Assembly (NCBI GenBank): GCA_029251405.1
Contig: JAQXDK010000041.1
Span: 1-64,000, forward strand
Source: Flavobacteriales bacterium
Lineage (GTDB): Bacteria > Bacteroidota > Bacteroidia > Flavobacteriales_D > Parvicellaceae
Length of the DNA: 64,000 nt
Reading direction: 5' to 3'
In this document: in pieces, positions 53,151-62,291 of the stretch
Layout: each line of letters starts with the position of its first letter
Numbering within the stretch: position 1 is the stretch's first letter
Made by a program: the position numbers and the translations under genes
The notes under the pieces: generated by a model
Database searches by the model: none
Told to the model about the DNA's origin: nothing
Seen by the model: the letters and a program-made list of their open reading frames with translations, nothing else

Positions 53151-55619
53151 GTGAAGATAAATAGAAGAGTGTTTAATAGTTATAAATATAATTTTCTTCA
53201 AAGGATTGTTCTAGTTTCTTTTAGTTTCATTTATTTATGTTCTTGCAATATTACAAAGTATGTTCCAGAAGATGAGTACTTATTAAGGCAAAGTGATATT
53301 GAGCTAAGCGGTTCTTATCCAAAAAACTTCTTTTCAATAGATGAATTTAATAACCTATTAACCCAAAAACCTAATCGAAATTTGTTTTCGAATTTTAAGT
53401 TTTATTTAATCCTATATAATTTGTTAGATCAACAAAAAATTGATGAAAAAATCAGACAAAAACAGCTGAAAATTGACAACAAAAACAAAAAAATAAATCA
53501 GAAAAATCAAAAGCTTTTAGAGTTAGATAGTGCATCTAAAATTAAAAGTTTAAAAGAGCGTTCACTTGTCTTAGGAGAAAGACTTCAAAATAGAGGAGAA
53601 AAACCTGTTATTTACAATTCATTAAGTGCCCAACAAACAAAAGATCAATTTTCAAAATATCTTTTTAATAAAGGGTATTTTAAACCTTTTATTAATGATA
53701 CGGTTATTAAGTTAGAAAATAGTAATCAGATACATGTAATTTACTCCATTAACGTGGGATCCCCAACTTTAATTAATCAAGTTAACTATCGTTGCAACGA
53801 CCTTGAAATTGCAAAATATTTAGACTCCATAAAAAGTAATTCATTGTTAAAATGTAATGAGATTTTTGACACTGACAATTTAATTAAAGAACGTAACAGG
53901 ATAAATAGGTTTTTAAGAGACAGAGGCTTTTACTTATTTGATAAGGAATTTATTTATTTTGAGTTAGATAGCAGCAAATTATCTAATAAAATTGATTTGA
54001 CTCTTGGCATTCAAAACTATAAAATTTCAAATGCTAAAGGCGTAGATGAATTAAGTCATCAGAAATACAAAATTGATAAAATTAATGTAAGAATTCTGCC
54101 CTATAATTTTAACAGCTCTTATAAAGTCTTAGATAGTTTAATTACTCCCCAATTGTCTATTTATAATTATCAATCTGTTAATTTTAAAGACAAAGTTTTT
54201 TATAAATCAATTCCCTTAAAAGAAAACACTTTTTACAATTCTAGTTTAGTTGAAAAAACATACAGAAGATTGACCTCTCTTGGATTATTTAAATATGTAA
54301 ATATTGGTTTCGATATTAAAAACAACAACCTAGAAGGCAATATAGATTTGACGCCTACAAAAGTTCAAGATTTGTCAATTTCGTTGGATGGAACTAATAA
54401 TGAACGTTTGTTTGGGTTTCAGGGCAGTTTAGAGTATGCTCATAAAAATTTATTTCATGCAGGTGAGAAAATATTGTTGTCTCTAAAAAGTAGTTTTGAA
54501 ATACAACTTTTATTAACAGATGCAGAACAATCAAATGTTTCAAATAGTTTAAATACAAGAGAAATTGGTCCAGAATTACATTATTTTCTTCCTAAGTATT
54601 TTTTAATCAATAAAATTGGAAATTTAAAAAAACATGTAAATCCATTAACAGAATTCACCGCAGCTTTTAATGTGCAAGACAGACCAGACTATAAAAGAGC
54701 AAACCAAGAGTTGTCATTTGGATGGGTATTTCATGAAAATAAAAATATTACTTGGCATATAAATCCAATGTTGTTAAGTATCGTTGATGTAAGTATCAGT
54801 AAATCATTTCAAGATCAAATTGATCAATTAAACGATATTTACATTTCATCAAGTTTTCAAGATCATGTTGTAGCTGGTGGTGTGTATTCTTTTGAGTACA
54901 ATGATCAAAATTTAAATTTGAATACCAATTCTTTTTATGCAAAAGTTACTTTTGAAACTGCAGGAGGTGCCTTATTTAGATTACATGAATTAATAAAAAA
55001 GGATAAAAATCCAATTTCAAATAGCTATGATTTTTTAGGGATAAGATATGCTCATTTTCAAAAAACAACTTTTGATTTAAGGTTTTACCAACCAGTAGCT
55101 AATCAATCAAAAATGGTTTACAGGTTTTTTTCTGGAATCGGACAACCACGAAAAAATTTAATAGAAGCTTTACCCTTTGAAAAAAGTTTTTATGTAGGTG
55201 GGTCAAATAGCCTTCGTGCTTGGCGGGCCAGGTCTTTAGGCCCGGGTGGATTTAACGATTCCTTAAGAAGATTTGATAAAATTGGTGACATCAAAATAGA
55301 AAGTAATCTTGAATATAGATTTCCAATTTCAAGGTGGTTAGAAGGAGCTTTCTTCTTAGATTTTGGAAATATTTGGTTGTCAAGTTTTGACTCACTTAGA
55401 CCAGAAGGCCAGTTCAGATGGAATCAATTTATAAACGATGTGGCGATTGGAGGAGGTTTTGGAGCCAGATTAAATTTCGAATATTTTATCTTAAGAATGG
55501 ATGTAGCTATTCCAATCAAAGATCCTTCACTTAATTCTCCTTGGATATTTAACTATCAAAACAAATGGAACACCTATTTTCCTGTACAGTTGAATTTAGG
55601 TATCGGTTATCCTTTTTAA
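53151..55619 (+). CDS. tamL: TamL: BamA/TamA-like outer membrane lipoprotein
   Basis: 822 residues from GTG. The leader ends in a lipobox L-C-S-C (near 31), so this Omp85 protein is a lipoprotein, which distinguishes TamL from TamA. A lysine/asparagine-rich coiled-coil (about 100-140) is followed by POTRA-type domains and a 16-stranded barrel with the G-x-x-S-L-R-A-W-R-A-R motif of the family (V-R/I-R-G-F equivalent) and terminal aromatic residue (Y-P-F). It assembles outer membrane proteins or moves lipids with TamB. No tamB follows here, which is unusual; fbaA is next. Confidence 0.85.
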   Translation: MKINRRVFNSYKYNFLQRIVLVSFSFIYLCSCNITKYVPEDEYLLRQSDIELSGSYPKNFFSIDEFNNLLTQKPNRNLFSNFKFYLILYNLLDQQKIDEKIRQKQLKIDNKNKKINQKNQKLLELDSASKIKSLKERSLVLGERLQNRGEKPVIYNSLSAQQTKDQFSKYLFNKGYFKPFINDTVIKLENSNQIHVIYSINVGSPTLINQVNYRCNDLEIAKYLDSIKSNSLLKCNEIFDTDNLIKERNRINRFLRDRGFYLFDKEFIYFELDSSKLSNKIDLTLGIQNYKISNAKGVDELSHQKYKIDKINVRILPYNFNSSYKVLDSLITPQLSIYNYQSVNFKDKVFYKSIPLKENTFYNSSLVEKTYRRLTSLGLFKYVNIGFDIKNNNLEGNIDLTPTKVQDLSISLDGTNNERLFGFQGSLEYAHKNLFHAGEKILLSLKSSFEIQLLLTDAEQSNVSNSLNTREIGPELHYFLPKYFLINKIGNLKKHVNPLTEFTAAFNVQDRPDYKRANQELSFGWVFHENKNITWHINPMLLSIVDVSISKSFQDQIDQLNDIYISSSFQDHVVAGGVYSFEYNDQNLNLNTNSFYAKVTFETAGGALFRLHELIKKDKNPISNSYDFLGIRYAHFQKTTFDLRFYQPVANQSKMVYRFFSGIGQPRKNLIEALPFEKSFYVGGSNSLRAWRARSLGPGGFNDSLRRFDKIGDIKIESNLEYRFPISRWLEGAFFLDFGNIWLSSFDSLRPEGQFRWNQFINDVAIGGGFGARLNFEYFILRMDVAIPIKDPSLNSPWIFNYQNKWNTYFPVQLNLGIGYPF

Positions 55620-55651
55620 AGAAACATCCGAAATATAAAATCTTAAATGTC

Positions 55652-55683
55652 TTTGTTTTATAATAGTTAAAATAATAATTTTG
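55652..55683 (+). promoter_or_regulatory. Promoter of fbaA-accD
   Basis: TTTG (55652-55655), 20-bp spacer, TAATTTTG (55676-55683): full matches to both boxes. The transcript would have a leader of about 20 bases before the ATG at 55710. Confidence 0.65.
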
Positions 55684-55709
55684 ATAAATAATTAGAAATC
55701 TAATTCAAT

Positions 55710-56768
55710 ATGATTAAACCAGGAATTGCCACAGGAGACCAAGTTCAAGAAATTTTCAAACTTGCTAAATCTAAAAAATTTGCATTACCAGCCGTGAATG
55801 TTATAAGTTCAAGTAGCATTAATGGTGTTTTGGAAATGTCAAAAGAATTAAACTCCCCAGTTATTATCCAGTTTTCAAATGGAGGTGCCGTTTTCAATGC
55901 AGGAAAAGGTCTTGATAATTCAGATCAAGAAGCTGCCATTGCTGGTGCAATTGCTGGTGCAAAACACATTCACACCATGTCTAAAGCTTACGGAGTACCT
56001 GTAATTCTACATACAGATCATTGTGCTAAGAAATTACTTCCTTGGTTAGATGGTTTAATCACTGCAAGTGAAAAATATTACTCCGAGAATGGCCATTCTC
56101 TTTTTAGTTCTCACATGATCGATCTTTCTGAAGAACCTTTAAAAGAAAATATAGCTATATGCAAGAAATATTTAGAAAGAATGTCCAAAATTGGAATGAC
56201 CTTAGAAATTGAATTAGGTATAACTGGTGGAGAAGAAGATGGTGTTGACAATTCAGATGTAGACGATTCTAAACTATATACTCAACCGGAAGAAGTTGCT
56301 TATGCCTACGAAGAATTAATTAAAGTAAGTGATAAGTTCACAATTGCAGCGGCTTTTGGAAATGTTCACGGTGTTTATAAACCTGGAAACGTGAAATTAA
56401 CTCCTAAAATTTTAAAAAATTCTCAAGACTTCATATCTGAAAAATTTAATTTGGAAGACAATTATATCGACTTTGTATTTCACGGTGGTTCAGGTTCGTC
56501 CGTTGATGAAATCAGAGAAGCTATTGGTTATGGAGTTGTAAAAATGAATATTGATACCGACCTACAGTATGCATATATGGCCGGAATTAGAAACTATTTT
56601 AATAAAAATAGTGAATATTTACAAGCTCAAATTGGCAATCCAGAAGGAGAAGATGTTCCAAATAAAAAATATTACGACCCAAGAAAATGGGTGAGAGAAG
56701 GAGAAAATAGTTTTATGATTAGATTAAAACAAGCGTTTAAAGATCTTAATAATATCAACACTTTATAA
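55710..56768 (+). CDS. fbaA: Class II fructose-bisphosphate aldolase
   Basis: 352 residues. Zinc ligands in H-T-D-H-C-A-K-K (about 106-113), [11 protein letters not shown] near 172-182, N-V-H-G-V-Y and F-H-G-G-S-G-S near 265-271 are intact; length matches the FbaA (class IIA) subgroup. It splits fructose 1,6-bisphosphate in glycolysis or condenses trioses in gluconeogenesis, working with PfkA at 13-14 kb. Followed by accD after 7 bp. Confidence 0.95.
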   Translation: MIKPGIATGDQVQEIFKLAKSKKFALPAVNVISSSSINGVLEMSKELNSPVIIQFSNGGAVFNAGKGLDNSDQEAAIAGAIAGAKHIHTMSKAYGVPVILHTDHCAKKLLPWLDGLITASEKYYSENGHSLFSSHMIDLSEEPLKENIAICKKYLERMSKIGMTLEIELGITGGEEDGVDNSDVDDSKLYTQPEEVAYAYEELIKVSDKFTIAAAFGNVHGVYKPGNVKLTPKILKNSQDFISEKFNLEDNYIDFVFHGGSGSSVDEIREAIGYGVVKMNIDTDLQYAYMAGIRNYFNKNSEYLQAQIGNPEGEDVPNKKYYDPRKWVREGENSFMIRLKQAFKDLNNINTL

Positions 56769-56775
56769 TAAATCA

Positions 56776-57636
56776 ATGAGTCAAGAAGCAAAAAATCCTT
56801 GGTTTAAAAGGAAACTAAAAGGAATTATTACTCCAAGTACTGAAAAGAAAGAAACACCTGATGGTTTTTGGTATAAAACACCAACAGGCGATGTAATCGA
56901 GAAAACAGAGTTGAAAAATAATTTTTATGTAACTCCTAAAGAAGGATATCATGTCAGAATAGGATCCAAAGAATATTTTGAAATTATTTTTGATGACAAT
57001 GAGTTTACTTTGATTGCAGAAGATCTAAAGCCTGTAGATAAACTCAATTTTTCAGACAAAAAAAAATATGCTGATAGAATTAAAGACACTCAAAAAAAGA
57101 CGGGACTAAACGACGCAATTAGAGCTGCTTTCGGTAAGACTTCTGGTCATTCTATCGTAGTAGCTTGTATGGATTTTTCTTTTATTGGCGGATCAATGGG
57201 GAACGTAATGGGTGAGAAAATTGCTCGTGCTATAGAATTAGCAATAAAAAATAAATGTCCATTTTTATTAATATCAAAGTCTGGAGGAGCAAGAATGATG
57301 GAAGCTGGAATATCTTTAATGCAAATGGGTAAAGTAACAGCAAAACTAACGCAACTTTCGATGGCTAAGTTACCATACATATCTTTTTTAACAGATCCTA
57401 CAACTGGAGGTGTCACTGCATCATTTGCAATGCTTGGAGATATTAATATTGCCGAGCCAGGTGCCTTAATTGGTTTTGCTGGTCCAAGAGTAATAAAAGA
57501 AACTATTGGTAAAGATCTCCCAGAAGGATTTCAAACAAGTGAATTTTTATTAAGTAAAGGTTTTCTAGATTTTATTGTAGATAGGAGAAAATTAAAATCA
57601 AAGCTAAAACAAGTTATTTCGATGTTTCAAAATTAA
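56776..57636 (+). CDS. accD: Acetyl-CoA carboxylase carboxyltransferase subunit beta
   Basis: 286 residues. Carboxyltransferase core with [25 protein letters not shown] and the oxyanion-type G-G-V-T-A-S-F near 210. The N-terminal zinc ribbon (F-W-Y-K-T-P-T-G ... Y-V-T-P-K-E-G-Y-H) lacks all four cysteines, so it cannot bind zinc as the E. coli subunit does; this loss is known in Flavobacteriia. Part of malonyl-CoA synthesis. Linked to fbaA and to the small protein gene 2 bp downstream. Confidence 0.95.
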   Translation: MSQEAKNPWFKRKLKGIITPSTEKKETPDGFWYKTPTGDVIEKTELKNNFYVTPKEGYHVRIGSKEYFEIIFDDNEFTLIAEDLKPVDKLNFSDKKKYADRIKDTQKKTGLNDAIRAAFGKTSGHSIVVACMDFSFIGGSMGNVMGEKIARAIELAIKNKCPFLLISKSGGARMMEAGISLMQMGKVTAKLTQLSMAKLPYISFLTDPTTGGVTASFAMLGDINIAEPGALIGFAGPRVIKETIGKDLPEGFQTSEFLLSKGFLDFIVDRRKLKSKLKQVISMFQN

Positions 57637-57638
57637 AA

Positions 57639-58172
57639 ATGAGGTTCCTAATATCTTTATTTTTAATTTGCTCTTCTATTATATTAATTTCTCAAGATTC
57701 AATCTTTCTTAGGGAAAAATTCCAAAACAATCAGTCAAATGCACTTAAGATTTTAGGAGGTTGGTCTACATTAAATTTAATAGTAAGTCCTATTTATTTA
57801 AATCATATTAAAAATAGAGGAGGGGCTAACTCCAGCGCAGAATACTTTAATAAAATGAATTTTAATTGGAATTTAGTTAATGGTGGTATTTGTATCGTGG
57901 GAACCTTTAGGTCTAAAACTCTAAAAAATAAGAGCTGGAATAATAAGGAAGTTACCAATTCGATTATAAAATTGAAAAAAACATTATTTATAAATATGGG
58001 TCTGGATATTTCTTATTTACTGGCTGGATTAATTTTAAAAAAAGTAGCACCAAATGATCCTCTAAAAAGTCATCAATATACAGGCTTTGGAAATTCATTA
58101 ATAACTCAAGGTGGATTTTTATTTGTCTTTGATTGTCTGTTTCTTAAGTCAATTAGCAATTTAGTTAAATAA
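57639..58172 (+). CDS. Uncharacterised small membrane protein (possibly DUF6992-like)
   Basis: 177 residues with a signal peptide or first helix (F-L-I-S-L-F-L-I-C-S-S-I-I-L-I-S-Q) and two or three more hydrophobic stretches, near 40-55, 85-95 and 115-125. The pattern A-L-K-I-L-G-G-W-S-T-L-N-L-I near 32 followed by E-Y-F-N-K-M-N-F-N-W-N-L-V-N recalls a Bacteroidota family often adjoining metabolic operons, which I associate with DUF6992 only tentatively. Two bases after accD, so likely co-transcribed. No catalytic residues seen. Confidence 0.6.
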   Translation: MRFLISLFLICSSIILISQDSIFLREKFQNNQSNALKILGGWSTLNLIVSPIYLNHIKNRGGANSSAEYFNKMNFNWNLVNGGICIVGTFRSKTLKNKSWNNKEVTNSIIKLKKTLFINMGLDISYLLAGLILKKVAPNDPLKSHQYTGFGNSLITQGGFLFVFDCLFLKSISNLVK

Positions 58173-58191
58173 AATCTATAATTAATTTATT

Positions 58192-58199
58192 AACTTTGA
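58192..58199 (+). promoter_or_regulatory. -7 element for the membrane protein/HTH pair
   Basis: TAACTTTG, a full match, ends 23 bases before the ATG at 58223. A TTG start at 58196 would lie inside the element and is rejected. Confidence 0.5.
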
Positions 58200-58222
58200 A
58201 ATTCAAAGTGAATAATTTAGAT

Positions 58223-58870
58223 ATGGAAAATTTAAAACACAAAAAAGACATTAGCTTAATTAAAACGTTAATGGAAAAATCCACTAAGTTTTCAAACTTA
58301 TCTGGCTATGGAGTTTTATTTACGGGTTGTTTAGCCTTGTTAGGTGCTTCCTTTGTGTATTTTGACATTGGGATCTCAATTAGTGAAAAGCATATTTCTT
58401 ATGCAGAACTAATTAATCAAACAGGAAGTCCAGATACTATTACAAATAAAATTAAACTTTTAGTTATTATCGCTTCCTTAATATTAATATCTTCTTTGAT
58501 TGTCCTTTATTTAACTGCAAGAATTAAGTCAGGAAAACACGGAATAGTATTATTTAACTCTTCTTTTTCAAGAACTTTAAAATCTTTATTTATTCCAGTT
58601 TTTTCAGGTGGAATTTTTTGTTTGTTTTTATTATCTCATAATATGTACGGCTTAGTGGCTCCAGCTACTCTAATTTTTTATGGACTTGGACTGGTTAGTG
58701 CAAGTAAATCAAGTTATTTAGAATTAGAATATCTTGGATATTTTGAACTTTTACTAGGAATTACAGCCTCATATTTTATGGGTTCTGGTCTATTGTTTTG
58801 GATGATAGGTTTCGGAGTTGGTCATATAGTATTTGGATTTTTTATTCACTTTAAATACGACAAAAAATAA
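58223..58870 (+). CDS. Uncharacterised six-helix membrane protein paired with HTH regulator
   Basis: 215 residues. After a charged N-terminus (K-H-K-K-D-I-S-L-I-K-T-L-M-E-K-S), about six hydrophobic segments follow (near 38-60, 90-110, 135-155, 160-175, 185-200). The pattern L-M-E-K-S-T-K-F-x-x-L-S-G is typical of a Bacteroidota family coded next to a winged-helix protein. No transport or enzyme motif recognised. The regulator gene starts one base after its stop codon, so the two act together, possibly as sensor and DNA-binding partner. Confidence 0.65.
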   Translation: MENLKHKKDISLIKTLMEKSTKFSNLSGYGVLFTGCLALLGASFVYFDIGISISEKHISYAELINQTGSPDTITNKIKLLVIIASLILISSLIVLYLTARIKSGKHGIVLFNSSFSRTLKSLFIPVFSGGIFCLFLLSHNMYGLVAPATLIFYGLGLVSASKSSYLELEYLGYFELLLGITASYFMGSGLLFWMIGFGVGHIVFGFFIHFKYDKK

Positions 58871-59161
58871 ATGGAGGGATTTAATCTCCTAAATAAAGCT
58901 TTTGATTCGAGAGTTAGACTTGGTTTAATGTCCATTCTTTCTGTAAACGAATGGATTAGTTACAAAGAGGTTAAGAATTTATTAGATTTAACCGATGGAA
59001 ATTTAGCTAGCCATATACAAGCTCTTGAAAAAATCAATTTTTTAGAAATTAAAAAACAATTTATAGGTAAAAAACCTTTAACAACTTACAGAATTACAGA
59101 GATTGGTAAAAATGCATTTAAAGATCATGTTTCAGGTCTAGAAAAACTAATAAATAATTGA
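58871..59161 (+). CDS. Winged-helix transcriptional regulator (HTH_34/MarR-like)
   Basis: 96 residues, a single winged helix-turn-helix domain: D-S-R-V-R-L-G-L-M-S-I-L near the start, recognition-helix region L-T-D-G-N-L-A-S-H-I-Q-A-L-E, and wing with T-T-Y-R-I-T-E-I-G-K. It resembles the HTH_34 group of small DNA-binding proteins. Directly after the membrane protein gene. The regulated genes are unknown; its own operon is the simplest target. Confidence 0.88.
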   Translation: MEGFNLLNKAFDSRVRLGLMSILSVNEWISYKEVKNLLDLTDGNLASHIQALEKINFLEIKKQFIGKKPLTTYRITEIGKNAFKDHVSGLEKLINN

Positions 59162-59225
59162 ATTAGACAATTAATTATTTTGTACCTTAAAACAAATTCA
59201 GTTTCTTAGCATAAAAATTATCCAA

Positions 59226-60137
59226 ATGAAAATATCAAATATCCATTTTTTTATCATTGCTTTTGCTTTCAGCCTTTACTCATGTTCAGGTCCAAGTGAA
59301 GGTGCAACTCCAAGTGAAGGTACAATTCCAAGCGAAGAAACCGTTTCGCCAGAAGTTTCATCAACTCCAGATGACAATATGTTCTATCAAGTCCCTACGC
59401 CAAATGAATTATTTGCAGTTTTAAAAAACTCTAAAGTATCTTATAATAGAGAAAATTTGAACGATGTTTCTAACGCTTCAAAATATCAAACAAAAGCCTC
59501 TAAGGCCTTAAATTTCGGTGTTTATACAGCTGACTTAGCCTATGTTACAAGTTTAGGTCAAATGGATGATGCGGCTAGTTTTTTTGAAACTGTAAGAGGT
59601 TTGTCCAAAGATTTAGAAATCGAAAATGCTGTCGATGAAGTTATATTAAAAAGACTGCAGACAAATCTTGAAAATTCCAATCCCGATTCTTTATTTTACT
59701 TATCTAACGAGACGTATTACAATGCCTATTCTTACCTTGAGGAAAATGATAGAAGAGATGTTTTAGGAATGATAGTAGTTGGAGGATGGATAGAAGGTTT
59801 AAACATCATTTTAAACTTAGAACCGTACAACGAAAGTTCCGAAGTTTGTCAAAGAATTGCTGACCAGAAGCTAACTCTTGATAATTTATTAGTATTTACT
59901 TCGTCAATCCAAAATGATCAACTTTCAGAAATTGTTGGTGAGCTAGCTGCAATTGAAGAAGTATTTAATTCTAATTCTACAGAAGAAACAGAAGCTGCTG
60001 ATTTCACTTCATCGGAATCTGAAGATGGAGTAATGATTTTTGGAGGTGGATCTTCTTCTTCTATTACTGAACAACAATTTAATGAACTAAAAAGTATAGT
60101 TCTAGACTTAAGAACCTCCATTACTGAAGGCATTTAA
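59226..60137 (+). CDS. Uncharacterised helical lipoprotein
   Basis: 303 residues with lipobox Y-S-C (near residue 20). A short low-complexity linker of P-S-E-G repeats follows (22-40), then a helical domain starting F-Y-Q-V-P-T-P-N-E-L-F and containing A-L-N-F-G-V-Y-T-A-D-L-A-Y near residue 95 and V-G-G-W-I-E-G-L-N near 190. The tail has an acidic and serine-rich patch before the last helix. Conserved hypothetical style; function unknown. It is 17 bp upstream of the secreted protein gene at 60155, and probably acts with it at the outer membrane. Confidence 0.75.
   Translation: MKISNIHFFIIAFAFSLYSCSGPSEGATPSEGTIPSEETVSPEVSSTPDDNMFYQVPTPNELFAVLKNSKVSYNRENLNDVSNASKYQTKASKALNFGVYTADLAYVTSLGQMDDAASFFETVRGLSKDLEIENAVDEVILKRLQTNLENSNPDSLFYLSNETYYNAYSYLEENDRRDVLGMIVVGGWIEGLNIILNLEPYNESSEVCQRIADQKLTLDNLLVFTSSIQNDQLSEIVGELAAIEEVFNSNSTEETEAADFTSSESEDGVMIFGGGSSSSITEQQFNELKSIVLDLRTSITEGI
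59292..59339 (+). repeat. Three 18-bp tandem repeats (P-S-E-G units)
   Basis: CCAAGTGAAGGT recurs at 59292 and 59310, with a diverged third copy at 59328, an 18-bp period encoding P-S-E-G/E-x-x. The array lies in the linker just after the lipidated cysteine. Confidence 0.8.
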
Positions 60138-60154
60138 TATTTAATAAAATTAAA

Positions 60155-60745
60155 ATGATAAGATTTAAACTTTTAACTATAGTTGCTGTACTAACAACGG
60201 CACCAATGATTCATAAAGCACAAAGTCAAAGAGAATGCTACAATACTGTTAGTTTCTGTGAGACCAAAAAAAAGATGGGTTTTACAAGAAATATGCAAAG
60301 TTTAAGTGGAGCTTTTGAACAGGGAGATACCTCTGTCGTTCAAATAATTGTCTACAAAAACATGGAGTACAGAATATCAGTTTGTTCTCCTTCTAATCCG
60401 GAACTTCTTGGGCAATTTCAATTTAAAATTGCTGAAGACGTTACTAAAGGAGTTTGGAAAGAAACAACACAAAAGTTTCTGGATGAAGACGGTGTAGAGC
60501 AAACCAAAACGACAAGGAAAAGAGTTTATGAAAAAAACGAAGTAGTAAGGTATGACAACTCTAAGGATGAAATGAGCCAAGAGTTTGTTTTTCAATCGAA
60601 CCAAACAAGAAAACTTAAAGTTAAAGTATATGTTCCTGAATCTGAGGGCGGAGAAATGTCTGCAGGAATGTCTGGAAGTAGCTATGCTTGTGTTGGTTTA
60701 TTAATTGAACACCAACCTGGAGTTGTTTCTGGTTTTAACAGATAA
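60155..60745 (+). CDS. Uncharacterised secreted protein
   Basis: 196 residues with a signal peptide to about residue 24 (H-K-A-Q-S). Two cysteines lie close together at the mature start (R-E-C-Y-N-T-V-S-F-C), one pair member further on in S-V-C-S and one near the end in Y-A-C-V, suggesting disulfides. The rest is predicted beta-strand with lysine/threonine-rich charged segments. Not recognised. It follows the lipoprotein at 59226 by 17 bp and is probably its functional partner in the envelope. Confidence 0.65.
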   Translation: MIRFKLLTIVAVLTTAPMIHKAQSQRECYNTVSFCETKKKMGFTRNMQSLSGAFEQGDTSVVQIIVYKNMEYRISVCSPSNPELLGQFQFKIAEDVTKGVWKETTQKFLDEDGVEQTKTTRKRVYEKNEVVRYDNSKDEMSQEFVFQSNQTRKLKVKVYVPESEGGEMSAGMSGSSYACVGLLIEHQPGVVSGFNR

Positions 60746-60777
60746 ATTTTACTCGTAAATAAATTCTCTGAGGTTTT

Positions 60778-61764
60778 ATGTTAGATTTAATTAAAACCAA
60801 AAAATTTGCTCTTATTTTTTCTCATAAGGGTCCTGATGGTGATTCAGTAGGTTCATCTGTTTCTTTAAGTCTTTATTTATCTAAAATTGGAATCTCCAAT
60901 AAAATAATTTTCCCAGATCCCTATCCCCATTTCCTTTCATGGATGACAGGACTAGAAAATTCCTTAGTTGCTTCTGAAAAATTAGAAGAAGTAACTGAAT
61001 TATTTCAACAATCGGACTTGATTTTTTGCTTAGATTTTAATCACAGGTCAAGAGTAGGTCATGATTTGAAAAACCTGATTTCTAATGTTGACGATAAACA
61101 TGTGGTAGTATTTGATCACCATACAAATCCAGAGAATTTTGGTGATGTAGAAATTATAAATCAAAATGCTTGCTCCACAGCTGAAATCGTTTATGATTTC
61201 ATTAAAAACAATAACCATCTAAGTTTGATTGATTTGCCTATTTCAGAGGCACTTTATACAGGAATACTTACCGATACAGGTTCTTTTAAATATGCTTCAG
61301 TATCTTCAAAAACCCATTTGATAGCTGCTTCTCTTAAAGATATAGGTCTAAATCATGTAGCGATTCATACTAGGATTTTTGACCAAAATTCTGTTTCAAA
61401 AATTAATTTGTTAGGGTATGCCTTACAAAATATAAAAATTGAAAAGTCGTTGCAACTTGCATATTTATCTTTGACCGAAGATGAGTTAAGTAAATTTAAC
61501 TTCAAAAAAGGTGATTCCGAAGGTTTTGTTAATTATTGTTTATCCATCGAGGGTATTGAAAATGCTTTTTTCTTAAGAGAAGATAAAGATCTTATTAAAA
61601 TGTCCTTTAGGTCCAAAGGAATCTTAAAAGTTAATGAGTTTTCAGCAAATTACTATGGTGGTGGTGGTCATGAAAGAGCAGCTGGAGCTGCTATAGAAAG
61701 AAAAAATATGCAAGAAGCAGTCTCAGAATTAATAGAAAATTTTAAAGTATTTTGTTCAGATTAG
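60778..61764 (+). CDS. DHH family phosphoesterase (NrnA-like)
   Basis: 328 residues. The metal-binding motifs are S-H-K-G-P-D-G-D-S (about 15-23), C-L-D-F-N-H-R-S near 80, the name-giving F-D-H-H-T-N-P near 110, and the C-terminal DHHA1 motif G-G-G-G-H-E-R-A-A-G. NrnA-type enzymes degrade short oligonucleotides and dephosphorylate pAp in the cytosol. In Bacteroidota it is commonly followed by gldI, as here, with the next start 13 bp before its end. Confidence 0.92.
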   Translation: MLDLIKTKKFALIFSHKGPDGDSVGSSVSLSLYLSKIGISNKIIFPDPYPHFLSWMTGLENSLVASEKLEEVTELFQQSDLIFCLDFNHRSRVGHDLKNLISNVDDKHVVVFDHHTNPENFGDVEIINQNACSTAEIVYDFIKNNNHLSLIDLPISEALYTGILTDTGSFKYASVSSKTHLIAASLKDIGLNHVAIHTRIFDQNSVSKINLLGYALQNIKIEKSLQLAYLSLTEDELSKFNFKKGDSEGFVNYCLSIEGIENAFFLREDKDLIKMSFRSKGILKVNEFSANYYGGGGHERAAGAAIERKNMQEAVSELIENFKVFCSD

Positions 61765-62291
61765 TTTATCTATTACTCCTTTTTTTATTTTTTTCCTGCG
61801 GTAAATCTCAAGAGAGGCAATCAAATTTTAATCAATCAAAAATTCAAAAAATAGATAAGTTTAAGTCTATTGAGATGAATAAGCTATGGGTCAAAGATGA
61901 AATTTTTAAAATTGATCAATATTGTCTAAGACACGGATGGAATATGATTGTTTCTAAATCTGGAATGAGATATCAAATTATTCAATCAGAAAATAGTACT
62001 ATAAAACCTAATGTTGGAAGCGAAGTTACCATGTCATACGATGTAAGATTAATGGATTCCAAGCAGACCAAATGTTATCATTCTGATTCTAATGGATTGG
62101 CAAAATTTAAAGTTGAGAAATCCTTAATTGAATCTGGTATTAATGAAGTAGTCTCAATGTTAAGCAAAGGGGATAGTGCTTTAGTTATCCTACCACATCA
62201 TATTGCACATGGTTTAACCGGAGACTCTAAAAAAATACCCCCCCTTTCAACGGTTTTGTACTTTATTAAAATTCTTGACGTTAATGAATAA
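61752..62291 (+). CDS. gldI: FKBP-type peptidyl-prolyl isomerase lipoprotein, GldI-like
   Basis: 179 residues, TTG start, lipobox F-F-S-C near residue 16. The FKBP domain spans about 70-178, with V-G-S-E-V-T-M-S-Y-D-V-R-L, a ligand-pocket region I-N-E-V-V-S-M-L-S-K-G-D-S-A, and the closing I-P-P-L-S-T-V-L-Y. Location behind the DHH gene and size match GldI, a lipoprotein isomerase needed for gliding in F. johnsoniae. Some FKBP active-site aromatics look replaced. Overlaps both neighbours. Confidence 0.72.
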   Translation: MFRLVYLLLLFLFFSCGKSQERQSNFNQSKIQKIDKFKSIEMNKLWVKDEIFKIDQYCLRHGWNMIVSKSGMRYQIIQSENSTIKPNVGSEVTMSYDVRLMDSKQTKCYHSDSNGLAKFKVEKSLIESGINEVVSMLSKGDSALVILPHHIAHGLTGDSKKIPPLSTVLYFIKILDVNE

